Shown here: positions 1 to 5,782 of the stretch, piece by piece | Numbering within the stretch: the stretch's first letter is position 1 | Layout: the number at the start of each line of letters is the position of its first letter | The notes under the pieces: model-generated | What the model was told of the DNA's origin: nothing | Database searches by the model: none | The model's input: only the letters and a program-made list of their open reading frames with translations | Program-made: the position numbers and the translations under genes | Virus record (IMG/VR): IMGVR_UViG_3300031521_000216 | Coordinates: 1-34,953 of that record | DNA length: 34,953 bases | DNA from: a virus | Strand: one strand, 5' to 3'

Positions 1-94
1 TCTTAGCATCTTCGTAAGTTCCATCTGCGTGCAACTGTATGTAATTATAGAAGAACTTTAGAGTATCTTCTGTGCACTGAATTGCTTTGATCAT
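1..94 (-). CDS. Small hypothetical protein, 3' end outside window
   Basis: The visible N-terminus begins MIKAIQCTEDTLKFFYNYIQ and stays open to the window edge (about 31 residues). The ATG at 92-94 follows the strong SD GGAAGGAG by five bases, inside the CTCTTGGAAGGAG leader shared with other genes here. The same frame stays open upstream to an ATG at 176-178, but that codon has no SD, so I chose the inner start. No family recognised. Confidence 0.55.
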   Translation of the reverse strand, partial: MIKAIQCTEDTLKFFYNYIQLHADGTYEDAK

Positions 95-180
95 TTCATC
101 TCCTTCCAAGAGAATATGGTTATACCCAACAATGACAATGTTTAGTGCAATCTTCTTCGTCACACTGCTTGAGTTCATTC

Positions 181-627
181 TTAGGCGGTTTGTTTACAAA
201 GGGTGTGCTTACGGCATATAGTGTCGATTTTCCACTCTTCCTTAAACCCTGGTCGATCGGAATATACCTGCAGCATTGCGTTGATCATCGGCGCAGTAGG
301 TGCAGCCCTTCCGAACTTGTCAATATATACCTGCTGAGTAACGATATCCATTCGTCGAGTGATACTATATGTCAGACCTTCGATGTAATTACCATCAGGA
401 GATCCTAAATTCATCTCATCAGGCATATCGAGAATGACCGGCCATTGCTTATGCAGATTTATGACATCTCGCTTGAATTTGCACTCAGCAAGAAGCGTCC
501 AAGGATTCATGAGCCACGTGGAATATAACTTAGTCGCATTCCCATAAAATCGGATCGCATTATGAGCATCATTCTCATCCTTCATGATTTGAAGATTGAG
601 GAATGTGATTTTAAAGTCTTCAATCAT
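181..627 (-). CDS. Hypothetical protein, 148 aa
   Basis: Soluble-looking protein with many aromatic and hydrophobic residues, no signal peptide, no membrane segment and no motif I recognise. The ATG overlaps the stop of the upstream gene as ATGA, and an AGGGAGAGAG SD lies just upstream, so the start is well supported and translation is probably coupled. It is the third of three tightly packed genes (1399 to 181), presumably one operon. The C-terminus has two cysteines (ICRKHTLCKQ) but no zinc-finger spacing. Function unknown. Confidence 0.75.
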   Translation of the reverse strand: MIEDFKITFLNLQIMKDENDAHNAIRFYGNATKLYSTWLMNPWTLLAECKFKRDVINLHKQWPVILDMPDEMNLGSPDGNYIEGLTYSITRRMDIVTQQVYIDKFGRAAPTAPMINAMLQVYSDRPGFKEEWKIDTICRKHTLCKQTA

Positions 628-959
628 ACTCTCTCCCTAGAAAGAACTTTAAGAATGCTTTCTGTTGTAATGAAAGAAATCTGGTCTAAGGAGTTATTGT
701 TTGTAGGAATATGCCTATCCAATAATTCCTTGTTATCAATTAATCCCGCCTTAACTCCATCATACAGTTCTGCATACGTGACATCTGAACCAATAAATAT
801 GGTAAGGAACTTATTCCAGCATTCCTTACATAGATCCCACTTCTGCTCTCCACCTATATCAGAATGTCGAAGTTCTTGGAATCCCATCATCTCCATCTTG
901 TCAGTGGTTGCAATCTTACACCTATCACACTGCAATGTAGGAATATCAAGTTTAGCCAT
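624..959 (-). CDS. Hypothetical protein with a CxxC/CxxC pair, 111 aa
   Basis: Contains CDRC near residues 11-14 and CKEC near residues 44-47. Four cysteines in two CxxC knuckles suggest a structural zinc site; this is inference from spacing only. The rest is predicted mostly helical. The start codon overlaps the stop of the upstream gene as TAATG, and the stop overlaps the next start as ATGA, showing a translationally coupled trio. No family name recognised; a small zinc-ribbon DNA- or RNA-binding role is possible but unproven. Confidence 0.75.
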   Translation of the reverse strand: MAKLDIPTLQCDRCKIATTDKMEMMGFQELRHSDIGGEQKWDLCKECWNKFLTIFIGSDVTYAELYDGVKAGLIDNKELLDRHIPTNNNSLDQISFITTESILKVLSRERV

Positions 960-1399
960 TATGCTCGCCTCTCCCTAAAGAGAATTCCAGCATTCAGCAA
1001 CTCTGTGATAGTATCACTAGCTTCGATCTCATCTCCAGAAAATCGCTCTAGAAGAATGTCGTAAACTTTCTTAAGAGTGTCGTCACCATAGACCGGAAGG
1101 TGCTCGTTGATATCATTAATCATCTCCATAGGCTTCGGAATGATTGCGATTACCATCTCTACTTTTGTATAACCCATCGGCGTGTCTTCAGTTAAAACTT
1201 CCGCCGGGATTTCCGAAGAAAGAATCGCCCTTTTAAGTTCCTTTGTTACGCCAAAGACCAACTCACTTTGAATCTTCGATTGAAGATCTGCCTCTGAGAG
1301 AACCATCATTGAGCTAAGATCAACTATGACACTGGAACCAAGTCGTGTCATATGGTTGCCGAAATGAAAATCGCTAAGATCTGTAATGTGTTTAGACAT
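959..1399 (-). CDS. Hypothetical protein, 146 aa
   Basis: The open frame could begin at 1414, but the ATG at 1397-1399 has the strong leader CTCTTGAAAGGAG with good spacing, so MSKHITDLSDF is taken as the N-terminus. The protein is acidic, without membrane segments. A segment reading MGYTKVE recurs in the DUF3310 protein at 9009-9707, which may be a shared short motif or chance. First gene of a coupled trio that continues with 624-959 and 181-627. Function unknown. Confidence 0.75.
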   Translation of the reverse strand: MSKHITDLSDFHFGNHMTRLGSSVIVDLSSMMVLSEADLQSKIQSELVFGVTKELKRAILSSEIPAEVLTEDTPMGYTKVEMVIAIIPKPMEMINDINEHLPVYGDDTLKKVYDILLERFSGDEIEASDTITELLNAGILFRERRA

Positions 1400-1410
1400 T
1401 GTTTCTCCTT

Positions 1411-1521
1411 TCAAGAGAACATGATTAACCAGATAATCCCAGAAATAATTGATGATGAACCGATTATGCCAACAACAATGATGAATGCTTGCTCGAATTC
1501 ATTCAAACGATACCACCACAT
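1411..1521 (-). CDS. Tiny single-pass membrane protein, 36 aa
   Basis: Reads MWWYRLNEFEQAFIIVVGII and continues through a hydrophobic stretch to LIMFS, giving one transmembrane helix over about residues 12-35. An AAGGA SD precedes the ATG by five bases. The TGA stop lies inside the CTCTTGAAAGGAG leader of the next gene, so the end of this ORF and the SD of gene 959-1399 share bases. The amphipathic start and a helix with few charges resemble other phage micro-membrane proteins, but the family is unknown. Confidence 0.6.
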   Translation of the reverse strand: MWWYRLNEFEQAFIIVVGIIGSSSIISGIIWLIMFS

Positions 1522-1523
1522 AA

Positions 1524-1868
1524 TCAGTCCTTTTGTTTCTTATCATGAATCTTCAGAATTATCCAGTTAACGAATGTAAACAACATAAAACTGGACTCTG
1601 AACTATAGAAAGTTTCGAACACCCAAATATCTCGTACTTTTCGTTTGTGCTTTTCATCTTCTCTGAGTATCCACCAGTCATAGTAGAAATAGACATGAAA
1701 TTTATGTACAATCATCAGAAATGCAGGAAGAAACACAATAGCCCACGGAATATTAGTCACGGACTTGTAGTTGAGAAGCCACATGATACCACTTACGGCA
1801 TAAACAAGTGTTCGATTTACAAACCTTTGCGTTGCTTCATCAAACCTCAGATCATCAAAATCGGTCAC
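1524..1868 (-). CDS. Membrane protein, 114 aa
   Basis: The frame is open to 1970, but that upstream part overlaps the tRNA at 1944-2016. A GTG at 1866-1868 sits seven bases after GAAAGGA in the common leader, so VTDFDDLRF is the likely N-terminus. At least two hydrophobic segments are visible, around residues 28-45 (AVSGIMWLL) and 45-66 (PWAIVFLPAFLMIV), and perhaps a third near the C-terminus (FMLFTFVNWIIL). The loop between is strongly charged (REDEKHKRKVRD). Role unknown. Confidence 0.7.
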   Translation of the reverse strand: MTDFDDLRFDEATQRFVNRTLVYAVSGIMWLLNYKSVTNIPWAIVFLPAFLMIVHKFHVYFYYDWWILREDEKHKRKVRDIWVFETFYSSESSFMLFTFVNWIILKIHDKKQKD

Positions 1869-1884
1869 TGCATTTCCTTTCAAG

Positions 1885-1935
1885 AGAATGTCGTATCGGT
1901 GACGTGAGTCGAACCCGCATGCATTTCTGCGACGC
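1885..1935 (-). other. Degenerate tRNA T-arm or promoter relic
   Basis: The minus strand contains GCGGGTTCGACTCACG, which looks like a tRNA T-loop (GGTTCGA), but the flanking stem does not pair and there is no room for a full tRNA before the tRNA at 1944. The bases before it, TCGCAGAAATGCATG, match the upstream half of the 27-nt promoter family found elsewhere in this window, but the -10 half is missing. It is most simply a relic. Confidence 0.25.
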
Positions 1936-1943
1936 TTTTTATG

Positions 1944-2016
1944 TGCTCTAGATGGGATTCGAACCCACACTGTATCGGGTTTAAGCCAATTTTCTCTGCC
2001 GTTGGAATACTAGAGC
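1944..2016 (-). tRNA. tRNA with anticodon TAA (reads UUA, Leu)
   Basis: The 73-nt cloverleaf on the minus strand has acceptor stem GCTCTAG/CTAGAGC, a weak D stem, anticodon stem ATTGG/CCGAT around loop CTTAAAC, a five-base variable loop, and T arm GTGGG-TTCGAAT-CCCAT. The discriminator is A and CCA is not encoded. The anticodon TAA would decode the leucine codon UUA, yet bacterial tRNA-Leu normally has a long variable arm, which this lacks. Identity is therefore uncertain: the anticodon says Leu, the body says class I. Confidence 0.75.
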
Positions 2017-2019
2017 AAG

Positions 2020-2050
2020 AAAAAGAAGAGTCCCGGTTAAAGGACCCTTC
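2020..2050 (-). terminator. Hairpin with T tract before the tRNA
   Basis: GAAG/CTTC plus GTCC/GGAC pair across an eight-base loop, with one mismatch between the two helices. On the minus strand the stem is followed by TTTTTC, which runs straight into the tRNA at 1944-2016. It has the form of an intrinsic terminator and resembles the loop-TTTAA hairpins at 22341, 27012 and 27584. Confidence 0.5.
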
Positions 2051-2098
2051 CATAATGCGATTTAAAGTAGGGCGCATGTTCTACGACCCCCGATCGGA

Positions 2099-2148
2099 AG
2101 GCCGCGCCTGTCGTTTAAATGTTAGCCAGCATCCTTTCGGTGGCAACA
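2099..2148 (-). ncRNA. Weak copy of the TTAAACGAC junction RNA motif
   Basis: On the minus strand TGTTGCCA pairs with TGGC-T-AACA, followed by the linker TTTAAACGAC and the hairpin AGGC-GCG-GCCT. This matches the order first hairpin, TTAAACGAC, second hairpin seen in the clearer copies at 3903, 6056, 21535 and 24894. No convincing outer closing stem is visible. Confidence 0.35.
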
Positions 2149-2157
2149 CCCCTTTTT

Positions 2158-2212
2158 GTTACCCGCCAACTGGAATGGAGCCAGTCGTTATCTGGACATG
2201 CTGACGGTAACC
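2158..2212 (-). other. tRNA-like minihelix
   Basis: On the minus strand GTTACC-GTCA pairs with TGGC-G-GGTAAC as a ten-pair stem with one bulged G. Inside, ACTGG-CTCCATT-CCAGT forms a five-pair stem with a seven-base loop directly stacked on it, as an acceptor stem and T arm would be. The loop lacks the TTCRA signature and there is no anticodon arm, so it is not a canonical tRNA. It may be a decayed tRNA or a structured RNA of another kind. Confidence 0.35.
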
Positions 2213-2227
2213 TATTTATTTGTATGC

Positions 2228-2277
2228 CTAGGCAGGCTGGGACTTGAACCCAGGAACCCTTGCCGTTCTCTACCTAG
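2228..2277 (-). pseudogene. Shortened tRNA-like element with intact T arm
   Basis: The minus strand has a perfect T arm, CTGGG-TTCAAGT-CCCAG. It is enclosed by an eight-pair stem, CTAGGTAG/CTGCCTAG, and preceded by a GAAC-GGCAAGG-GTTC arm. No D arm fits between this stem and the end of tRNA-Lys at 2297, so a standard 72-90-nt cloverleaf cannot be drawn. It looks like a tRNA that lost its D region, or a minimal tRNA-like RNA. Confidence 0.4.
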
Positions 2278-2296
2278 ACTGGATATCCACGGCGTG

Positions 2297-2370
2297 TACT
2301 CCCACTGGGACTCGAACCCAGGACCCACGACTTAAAAGGACGTTGCTCTAACCAACTGAGCTATAGGAGC
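2297..2370 (-). tRNA. tRNA-Lys(TTT)
   Basis: Complete cloverleaf: acceptor GCTCCTA/TGGGAGT, D arm GCTC-AGTTGGTTA-GAGC, anticodon loop CTTTTAA, five-base variable loop, T arm CTGGG-TTCGAGT-CCCAG, discriminator A. The anticodon stem has one T-T mismatch. CCA is not encoded. It would supply decoding of AAA/AAG, useful for an AT-richer phage in a GC-rich host. Confidence 0.9.
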
Positions 2371-2825
2371 GTAACTGGCATTGCGCTAAGCTGACCATCG
2401 CAATTTAAGGAACTTCAGGAGGCCGGACTTAACCTGTGGCGACATGACTCATTCGCACTGACTCCTCAGCGTTCTCACCAGCGTACGTTTACTTTGTGAC
2501 GATTGTGGGAATGATCGTCGAGGGGTAGAAGTTCAGCTTGTAACTGAAGTTGATGAACCTCCTGTTGTTCCAAATAACTCTTTGCAGGGCGCATCATATT
2601 CCCCTAAAACCAGGATCACTGGCGAAGAATACTTGTCTCTGTCGTTTAAGACTACCGGACTTTACCTACCGGCTGTGAAGGGCTTATCCTAGGTTGCCCA
2701 ACCAAAAGTCCCCTGTTTAAATCGCGTAGGGCACGGTGGATGATTCTCGTTCGTGGGGGTTATTGACCTACCCAATCCTTTTGCCGTTTAAACCCGATGG
2801 AAAATCCCAAAGGCCCCTACAAGTA
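2371..2825 (-). other. Gene-free, hairpin-dense region
   Basis: No ORF with a start and SD is convincing in these 455 bases. The stretch holds several strong inverted repeats. GACGAT/ATCGTC closes over ten bases at 2498-2519. TTCAG/CTGAA closes over seven bases near 2540. CCGG/CCGG closes over ten bases near 2660. CCCT/AGGG surrounds a TTTAAAC near 2715. Together with its position between tRNA-Lys and the next gene, this suggests one or more structured RNAs, transcribed in the minus direction like everything nearby. Confidence 0.4.
2608..2695 (-). ncRNA. Weak copy of the TTAAACGAC junction RNA motif
   Basis: Outer stem AACC-TA-GGAT pairs with ATCC-T-GGTT. Inside lies the hairpin CCGG-TAGGTAAAGT-CCGG, then the linker CTTAAACGACAG. 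The linker and outer stem match the family, but the second inner hairpin is not clear. Confidence 0.35.
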
Positions 2826-3041
2826 CTACGTTGTGCTGATTTGCACCTGCAAACCGTACTCAGACGGCCAATCAAACTCGAGTTCCTCACACTTTGCGAT
2901 AGCTGCTTCCAGCGTCTCATGAATGCACTCTGGTGGAGCATCCTCCACTGCAGGATATACCTCAGCACTTGCCCAGTATCCCTGAAGGACATACTTCCCA
3001 GCCTTGTTCTTACGCAGGATCAAACCGTTGTCGGCACTCAT
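2826..3041 (-). CDS. Hypothetical phage protein, 71 aa
   Basis: Starts MSADNGLILRKNKAGKYVLQ, a beginning I associate with small conserved phage proteins of unknown function. The second half (residues 33-60) is acidic and probably helical. Another frame covers the same bases, but only this one has a natural start and sensible composition. The SD (AAGAAAG) is weak and 7-8 bases from the ATG. It is followed by the structured region 2371-2825 and preceded by two coupled small genes. No enzymatic motif. Confidence 0.65.
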   Translation of the reverse strand: MSADNGLILRKNKAGKYVLQGYWASAEVYPAVEDAPPECIHETLEAAIAKCEELEFDWPSEYGLQVQISTT

Positions 3042-3053
3042 GATTTATCTTTC

Positions 3054-3224
3054 TTAAAGTTCGGAGATATCGAGGTCGAGGTCGAGTTCCTTGTTCAAAA
3101 CGGTAATCGAGTTATTTATGGTCTCAAGTGCCACATCAACATCAGGACCAAACATCTCTGAAACAAAGCCTACCGCATCTTCACGCAACTGCTCGATTGC
3201 AGCCTTGACTAATGCCTTATTCAT
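3054..3224 (-). CDS. Hypothetical acidic protein, 56 aa
   Basis: The frame could begin at 3281, but the ATG at 3222-3224 overlaps the stop of the phosphoesterase gene as ATGA and has the SD AAGGAG six bases away, so MNKALVKAAIEQLRED is the N-terminus. Residues 1-45 look like one or two amphipathic helices, and the tail is very acidic (ELDLDLDISEL). Coupling to the phosphoesterase suggests joint expression; function unknown. Confidence 0.7.
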   Translation of the reverse strand: MNKALVKAAIEQLREDAVGFVSEMFGPDVDVALETINNSITVLNKELDLDLDISEL

Positions 3225-3799
3225 GATTGCTCCTTGTATAGATTTGCGATCGTCTCGAGTCTTACAGGATGTAGACCCCAAGCATCGAGACCTACATGTA
3301 GTTGCTTAGTACCCTTGCGAGTGTACGTAACCTTCTCGGAAGAGTGAGTATGCCCGTGAATGATCGGAATACCCTGATCTGCGGGTCGCTGGCTAGTATA
3401 TCGATCAGGTTGCTCATGGTCTCCAGAATGAGGATAATGTGACATCATGAAATATTGTCCTTCAAACTCGATAAATTCCCAAGTCGTTACACTAGAGAAT
3501 CCACCAAGTGTTGTGAATTCTTCCAAATATGCTGAATGATTTGACATAATAGGAGAAGGACGATCGTGGTTACCTAAAATAACTCTAACCTGAAAAGGTA
3601 AAATGCTAAGTTGGACTATAGAGTCTCTCCATCCACCCATTGCCACATCCCCAAGAATCCATAGAATATCATCAGATTTTATATGTCTCTGCAAATTACG
3701 AAGAATTGCCTCATCATGCTGTTTGAGAGAAGAGAATCCACGTTGATTTGCAACCAGAGCATGAGAGAGATGAGTGTCACTAGTAAGCCAAATTGTCAT
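3221..3799 (-). CDS. Calcineurin-like metallophosphoesterase, 192 aa
   Basis: The family signatures appear in order: DTHLSH (residues 8-13), GDVA (about 50), GNHD (about 75), HYPHSGDH (about 121-128), HGHTHS (about 149-154), and the phage-type ending GLDAWGLHPV. These supply the metal-binding Asp, Asn and His residues of the di-metal site that hydrolyses phosphomono- or diesters. Length is typical for the small phage versions. The SD GGAG lies seven bases from the ATG, just after tRNA-Ile and its CCATATTC tail. The substrate cannot be read from sequence; a role in nucleic-acid or nucleotide turnover is likely. Confidence 0.9.
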   Translation of the reverse strand: MTIWLTSDTHLSHALVANQRGFSSLKQHDEAILRNLQRHIKSDDILWILGDVAMGGWRDSIVQLSILPFQVRVILGNHDRPSPIMSNHSAYLEEFTTLGGFSSVTTWEFIEFEGQYFMMSHYPHSGDHEQPDRYTSQRPADQGIPIIHGHTHSSEKVTYTRKGTKQLHVGLDAWGLHPVRLETIANLYKEQS

Positions 3800-3821
3800 T
3801 AGTATGCTCCAATCAAGAATA

Positions 3822-3898
3822 TGGTTCGCCGTGCGGGACTTGAACCCGCGGCCTATGCCTTATAAGGACAGTGCTCTAACCGACTGAGCTAACGGCAA
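3822..3898 (-). tRNA. tRNA-Ile(TAT) with encoded CCA
   Basis: Acceptor TTGCCGT/ACGGCGA, D arm GCTC-AGTCGGTTA-GAGC, anticodon loop CTTATAA, T arm GCGGG-TTCAAGT-CCCGC, discriminator A followed by an encoded CCA. The anticodon TAT reads AUA, a codon rare in GC-rich hosts. The end runs on as CCATATTCTTGATTGGAG, which is the leader of the phosphoesterase gene, so tRNA and mRNA probably share a transcript. Confidence 0.9.
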
Positions 3899-4234
3899 TC
3901 GTCTGGGGCGCCAACGAGTCGGGCGGTCGTTTAAGATATCCGGTCCGTACCTCACGGATATCCCCCAGTACTGCCTCTCAAGTAGTTTCGGACCTTATCT
4001 TATCTGGCGCTTCTATGCAATTACTAGCCCGAGGCTAGACATGCTCCACGTTTTACCCAGTGTAGAATTTGCCCTATACAAAATCCCTCTTCCGATCCTA
4101 CGTGGTCTTTTTCACGTACTTATCTGGAGAGAGGGCAGAGCTCCCACTAACTCTAACATTTCATGTGGGGTTTAAGGACGCCGTCCACGGTCTTTTACAC
4201 GCAAGCACTGCACACTATGCTGCGGTCCTTAATC
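3899..4234 (-). other. Gene-free structured region between tRNA-Ile and a small gene
   Basis: No credible ORF is present. Nearly the whole stretch can be drawn as helices on the minus strand: the junction motif at 3903-3968, a perfect CTAGCC-CGA-GGCTAG hairpin near 4024-4038, a long hairpin at 4071-4136 (CCCTCT/AGAGGG enclosing TACGTG/CACGTA), CCCAC/GTGGG at 4143-4169, and TAAGGAC/GTCCTTA closing 4173-4231. Such density with no coding capacity argues for a large structured RNA or an array of small ones. Confidence 0.45.
3903..3968 (-). ncRNA. TTAAACGAC junction RNA motif, clear copy
   Basis: Sixty-six bases close on a perfect outer stem, CTGGGG/CCCCAG. Inside are GATATCCG/CGGATATC (eight pairs), the linker TTAAACGAC, and CGCC/GGCG over a nine-base loop. 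This three-way junction layout recurs with different stem sequences at 6056, 21535 and 24894. It ends four bases before the 5' end of tRNA-Ile. Confidence 0.55.
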
Positions 4235-4495
4235 TTACTGCATGAAACTTGTGTACATTTCCTCTTCATATATCTCGATAGCGTTGATCTCATCCTCATT
4301 GCTGAAGATCTTACGGAGAAGATTTACTGCAGGATCCTCAATCATCTTAGACTGAAGATCCCTAACCAGAAATGAAAACTTCCCACAGACCACAGTATCG
4401 GAGTTACACTTCTTACCATCACCATTGCGGTGAATAAGCGCCGTCTTGGTAACGACCGATCGCTTGCCATGTGCTACGCATACCTGATGTGCCAT
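4235..4495 (-). CDS. Hypothetical protein, 86 aa
   Basis: Starts MAHQVCVAHGKRSVVTKTAL and ends in an acidic helix (EIYEEEMYTSFMQ). Cysteines at positions 6, 30 and 37 and a histidine at 9 could bind metal, but the pattern matches no family I know. AAGGAG lies six bases before the ATG. It is isolated between the tmRNA and a structured non-coding stretch, so it is probably expressed with the RNA region. Confidence 0.65.
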   Translation of the reverse strand: MAHQVCVAHGKRSVVTKTALIHRNGDGKKCNSDTVVCGKFSFLVRDLQSKMIEDPAVNLLRKIFSNEDEINAIEIYEEEMYTSFMQ

Positions 4496-4520
4496 TATTG
4501 CTCCTTAGTTTGATTTGAGT

Positions 4521-5023
4521 TGGTGGACCTGCCGGGAATCGAACCCGGGTCCAAACAGTTTCCAATTAGATACTTCTACAGTCATTTTGAGGAGTGTCTA
4601 ATTCCTCACTACAGGGGCAACCAGCACAGCGCAGGTCACAATTCCACCACTTTGTTTTCCCAACTATCTTGGGCTTTCGGTACGACGTAAACAAAGAACG
4701 TTTCGCTTGGTTGGAAGTCTTACACATATAGTTGCTTCCTAGATCTGTTTTTCCTAAGCACAGGCTTCGGCATTCTCACGGCGTAAAACAGATAAACGGT
4801 TCGTTCGAACAGTCCTTTGATTTATAGGGCGTCTATTCAGTTCCCCTGGCTATCTAGTGTCAGATAGTGACAGAAGACATGGAAGCGCAGAGCGCCTCGT
4901 AGTCAGCGTCGATGTTCGACATAGCCGTGTCAACAGTGTTGTTGGCATTTATTTTTGTTTGACCACTCGGTCAGCGAGACTGATACCTAATCTTACCACT
5001 GCTTGTCGAGTCCTATCAGGCCC
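4521..5023 (-). ncRNA. ssrA: Transfer-messenger RNA (tmRNA)
   Basis: tmRNA rescues stalled ribosomes by acting first as tRNA-Ala and then as a template for a degradation tag. The 3' end GGTTCGATTCCCGG-CAGGTCC-ACCA has a perfect T arm (CCGGG-TTCGATT-CCCGG) and an encoded CCA. The 5' end GGGCCTG pairs with CAGGTCC as the acceptor stem and is followed by a D-like GGACTCGACA. The long helix H2 is confirmed by CAAGCAGT near the 5' end pairing with ACTGTTTG next to the T arm. Downstream of H2 a TGACC/GGTCA hairpin and crossing pairs resemble pseudoknot PK1. At 503 nt it is longer than typical bacterial tmRNA. Phage tmRNAs are known, for example in mycobacteriophage Bxz1. Confidence 0.9.
4860..4946 (-). 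other. Predicted tmRNA tag reading frame, 28 aa
   Basis: After PK1 the tmRNA carries AAATAAAT-GCC. Taking GCC as the resume alanine gives a tag that starts ANNTVDTAMSNIDADYEALC and ends SSVTI before TGA. It is much longer than the usual 8-15 residue tag and lacks the ALAA ending. Long acidic tags are known in some phage tmRNAs. The frame is a prediction; the other frames either stop after five codons or end less plausibly. Confidence 0.45.
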
Positions 5024-5177
5024 CCGTATCGGCATTTCACCGAGTCGTAACGATAAGGCAGTCGTTATCCTGCGCATTAGCTTCACCCTATGCAAGTGTC
5101 GTAGTTTTGTGGGTCTGGTAACAGACTACGAACTACCCTGAGTTTAATGAATCTTCTATGTCATCCCAGGACATAAA
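5024..5177 (-). other. Intergenic region 5' of tmRNA
   Basis: No gene visible. It contains AACGA/TCGTT over eight bases and a compound hairpin in which CGTAGT/ACTACG encloses GTCTG-TTAC-CAGAC. It should hold the terminator of the gene at 5178-5339 and any tmRNA promoter or 5' processing site; no clear -10/-35 pair was found. Confidence 0.35.
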
Positions 5178-5339
5178 CTACTTGTTTACTGCTGCATTCA
5201 GAGCATTACAAATTTCTTTTGCTGTTGCAGAATCTTCAATGGCATCTTGATAAACAAACCAGAAAGATTCCCCTTCATCCTTTGCAATGATCAAATACAT
5301 ACCACTTATAGATCTATACAGAATATCGTATTGTCTCAT
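5178..5339 (-). CDS. Hypothetical protein, 53 aa
   Basis: Starts MRQYDILYRSISGMYLIIAK, with a predicted beta-rich first half and a helical second half containing DSATAKEICNALNAAV. GAAAG lies six bases before the ATG. It follows the 5361-5645 gene by 21 bases and is probably the last gene of that short operon before the tmRNA. The alternating hydrophobic pattern suggests a small folded alpha/beta domain. No family recognised. Confidence 0.65.
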   Translation of the reverse strand: MRQYDILYRSISGMYLIIAKDEGESFWFVYQDAIEDSATAKEICNALNAAVNK

Positions 5340-5360
5340 GTTTTACTTTCATCTAAAATA

Positions 5361-5645
5361 TTACGGAGGGCAGTGGGCAACTTCTCCACAGAGAGATCCA
5401 TCCACACAAGGAAACTTATGTAGAGGCCTCTTTGTATGAGCCTGCTTTATTGCTCGACGTAGAGACTTTGCGAATTGACGAAGATCTTGGGCTTCCTCAA
5501 TTGTGAATTGATGCATAGTCTCTTTATAGCCAGAAGTAACACCTAAGGCTTCTCCGGAGACTATGCATATCAATCCTCCAGGTCTACCAGAGCTCCATTG
5601 TACTTCCAGATATCCGTTATCAGTATACGTTCTATTCTTTGGCAT
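5361..5645 (-). CDS. Hypothetical protein, 94 aa
   Basis: The ATG at 5643-5645 is seven bases after GAAAGGA; a GTG directly upstream is the alternative start. Residues 1-45 are beta-strand-like (YLEVQWSSG, GLICIVSGE), residues 46-75 helical and basic (FAKSLRRAIKQAHTKR). A C-terminal CVDGSLCGEVAHC has three cysteines and a histidine that could bind zinc. It is driven by a promoter of the 27-nt family at 5784-5810 through a structured leader, unlike most neighbours. Function unknown. Confidence 0.7.
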   Translation of the reverse strand: MPKNRTYTDNGYLEVQWSSGRPGGLICIVSGEALGVTSGYKETMHQFTIEEAQDLRQFAKSLRRAIKQAHTKRPLHKFPCVDGSLCGEVAHCPP

Positions 5646-5715
5646 CACGCCATCCTTTCATACAACCATCACGGCTGCTCTTACTGATTTAGTAAGAAGA
5701 AAAAAGAAAATGAGT

Positions 5716-5782
5716 AAGAACTATTTACCTAATGCCGAATTGTCAAATGACTTCGGGGAGTGTATGATACACAATAGTTCTT
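5716..5782 (-). ncRNA. 5'-terminal structured leader of gene 5361-5645
   Basis: The predicted transcript begins with AAGAACTATT, which pairs perfectly with AATAGTTCTT 57 bases later. Two hairpins lie inside: GTGTAT-C-ATACAC and CCGAA/TTCGG. The outer stem is followed by CATTTTCTTTTTTCTTC, then a second hairpin CTTACT/AGTAAG before the SD. The layout suits an attenuator or a stabilising 5' structure. Confidence 0.5.

Noticed and set aside
94-178. In-frame extension of the first gene starting MNSSSVTKK
   Set aside because: The upstream ATG has no SD, while the inner ATG at 92-94 has GGAAGGAG at ideal spacing in the shared leader.
1906-1932. Possible ninth 27-nt promoter (TCGCAGAAATGCATG)
   Set aside because: The -10 position reads TTCGAC rather than TATAAT, so only the upstream half matches.
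1524-1970. Longer start of the membrane protein gene at 1970
   Set aside because: The extra codons are the tRNA at 1944-2016 and its flank read as protein; the GTG at 1868 follows a good SD.
2487-2600. Frame reading WNNRRFINFSYKLNFYPSTI with phage-like codons
   Set aside because: No start codon lies downstream of the AGGAGG sequence, and the same bases form strong hairpins, so RNA structure explains them better.
2768-2992. 74-codon alternative frame over gene 2826-3041
   Set aside because: No SD and poor composition; the MSADNG frame is a recognisable phage-type protein.
3926-3945. Group I intron S-like sequence AAGATATCCGGTCC on the plus strand
   Set aside because: No P, Q or R elements are nearby, and the sequence is explained by the junction RNA stem on the minus strand.
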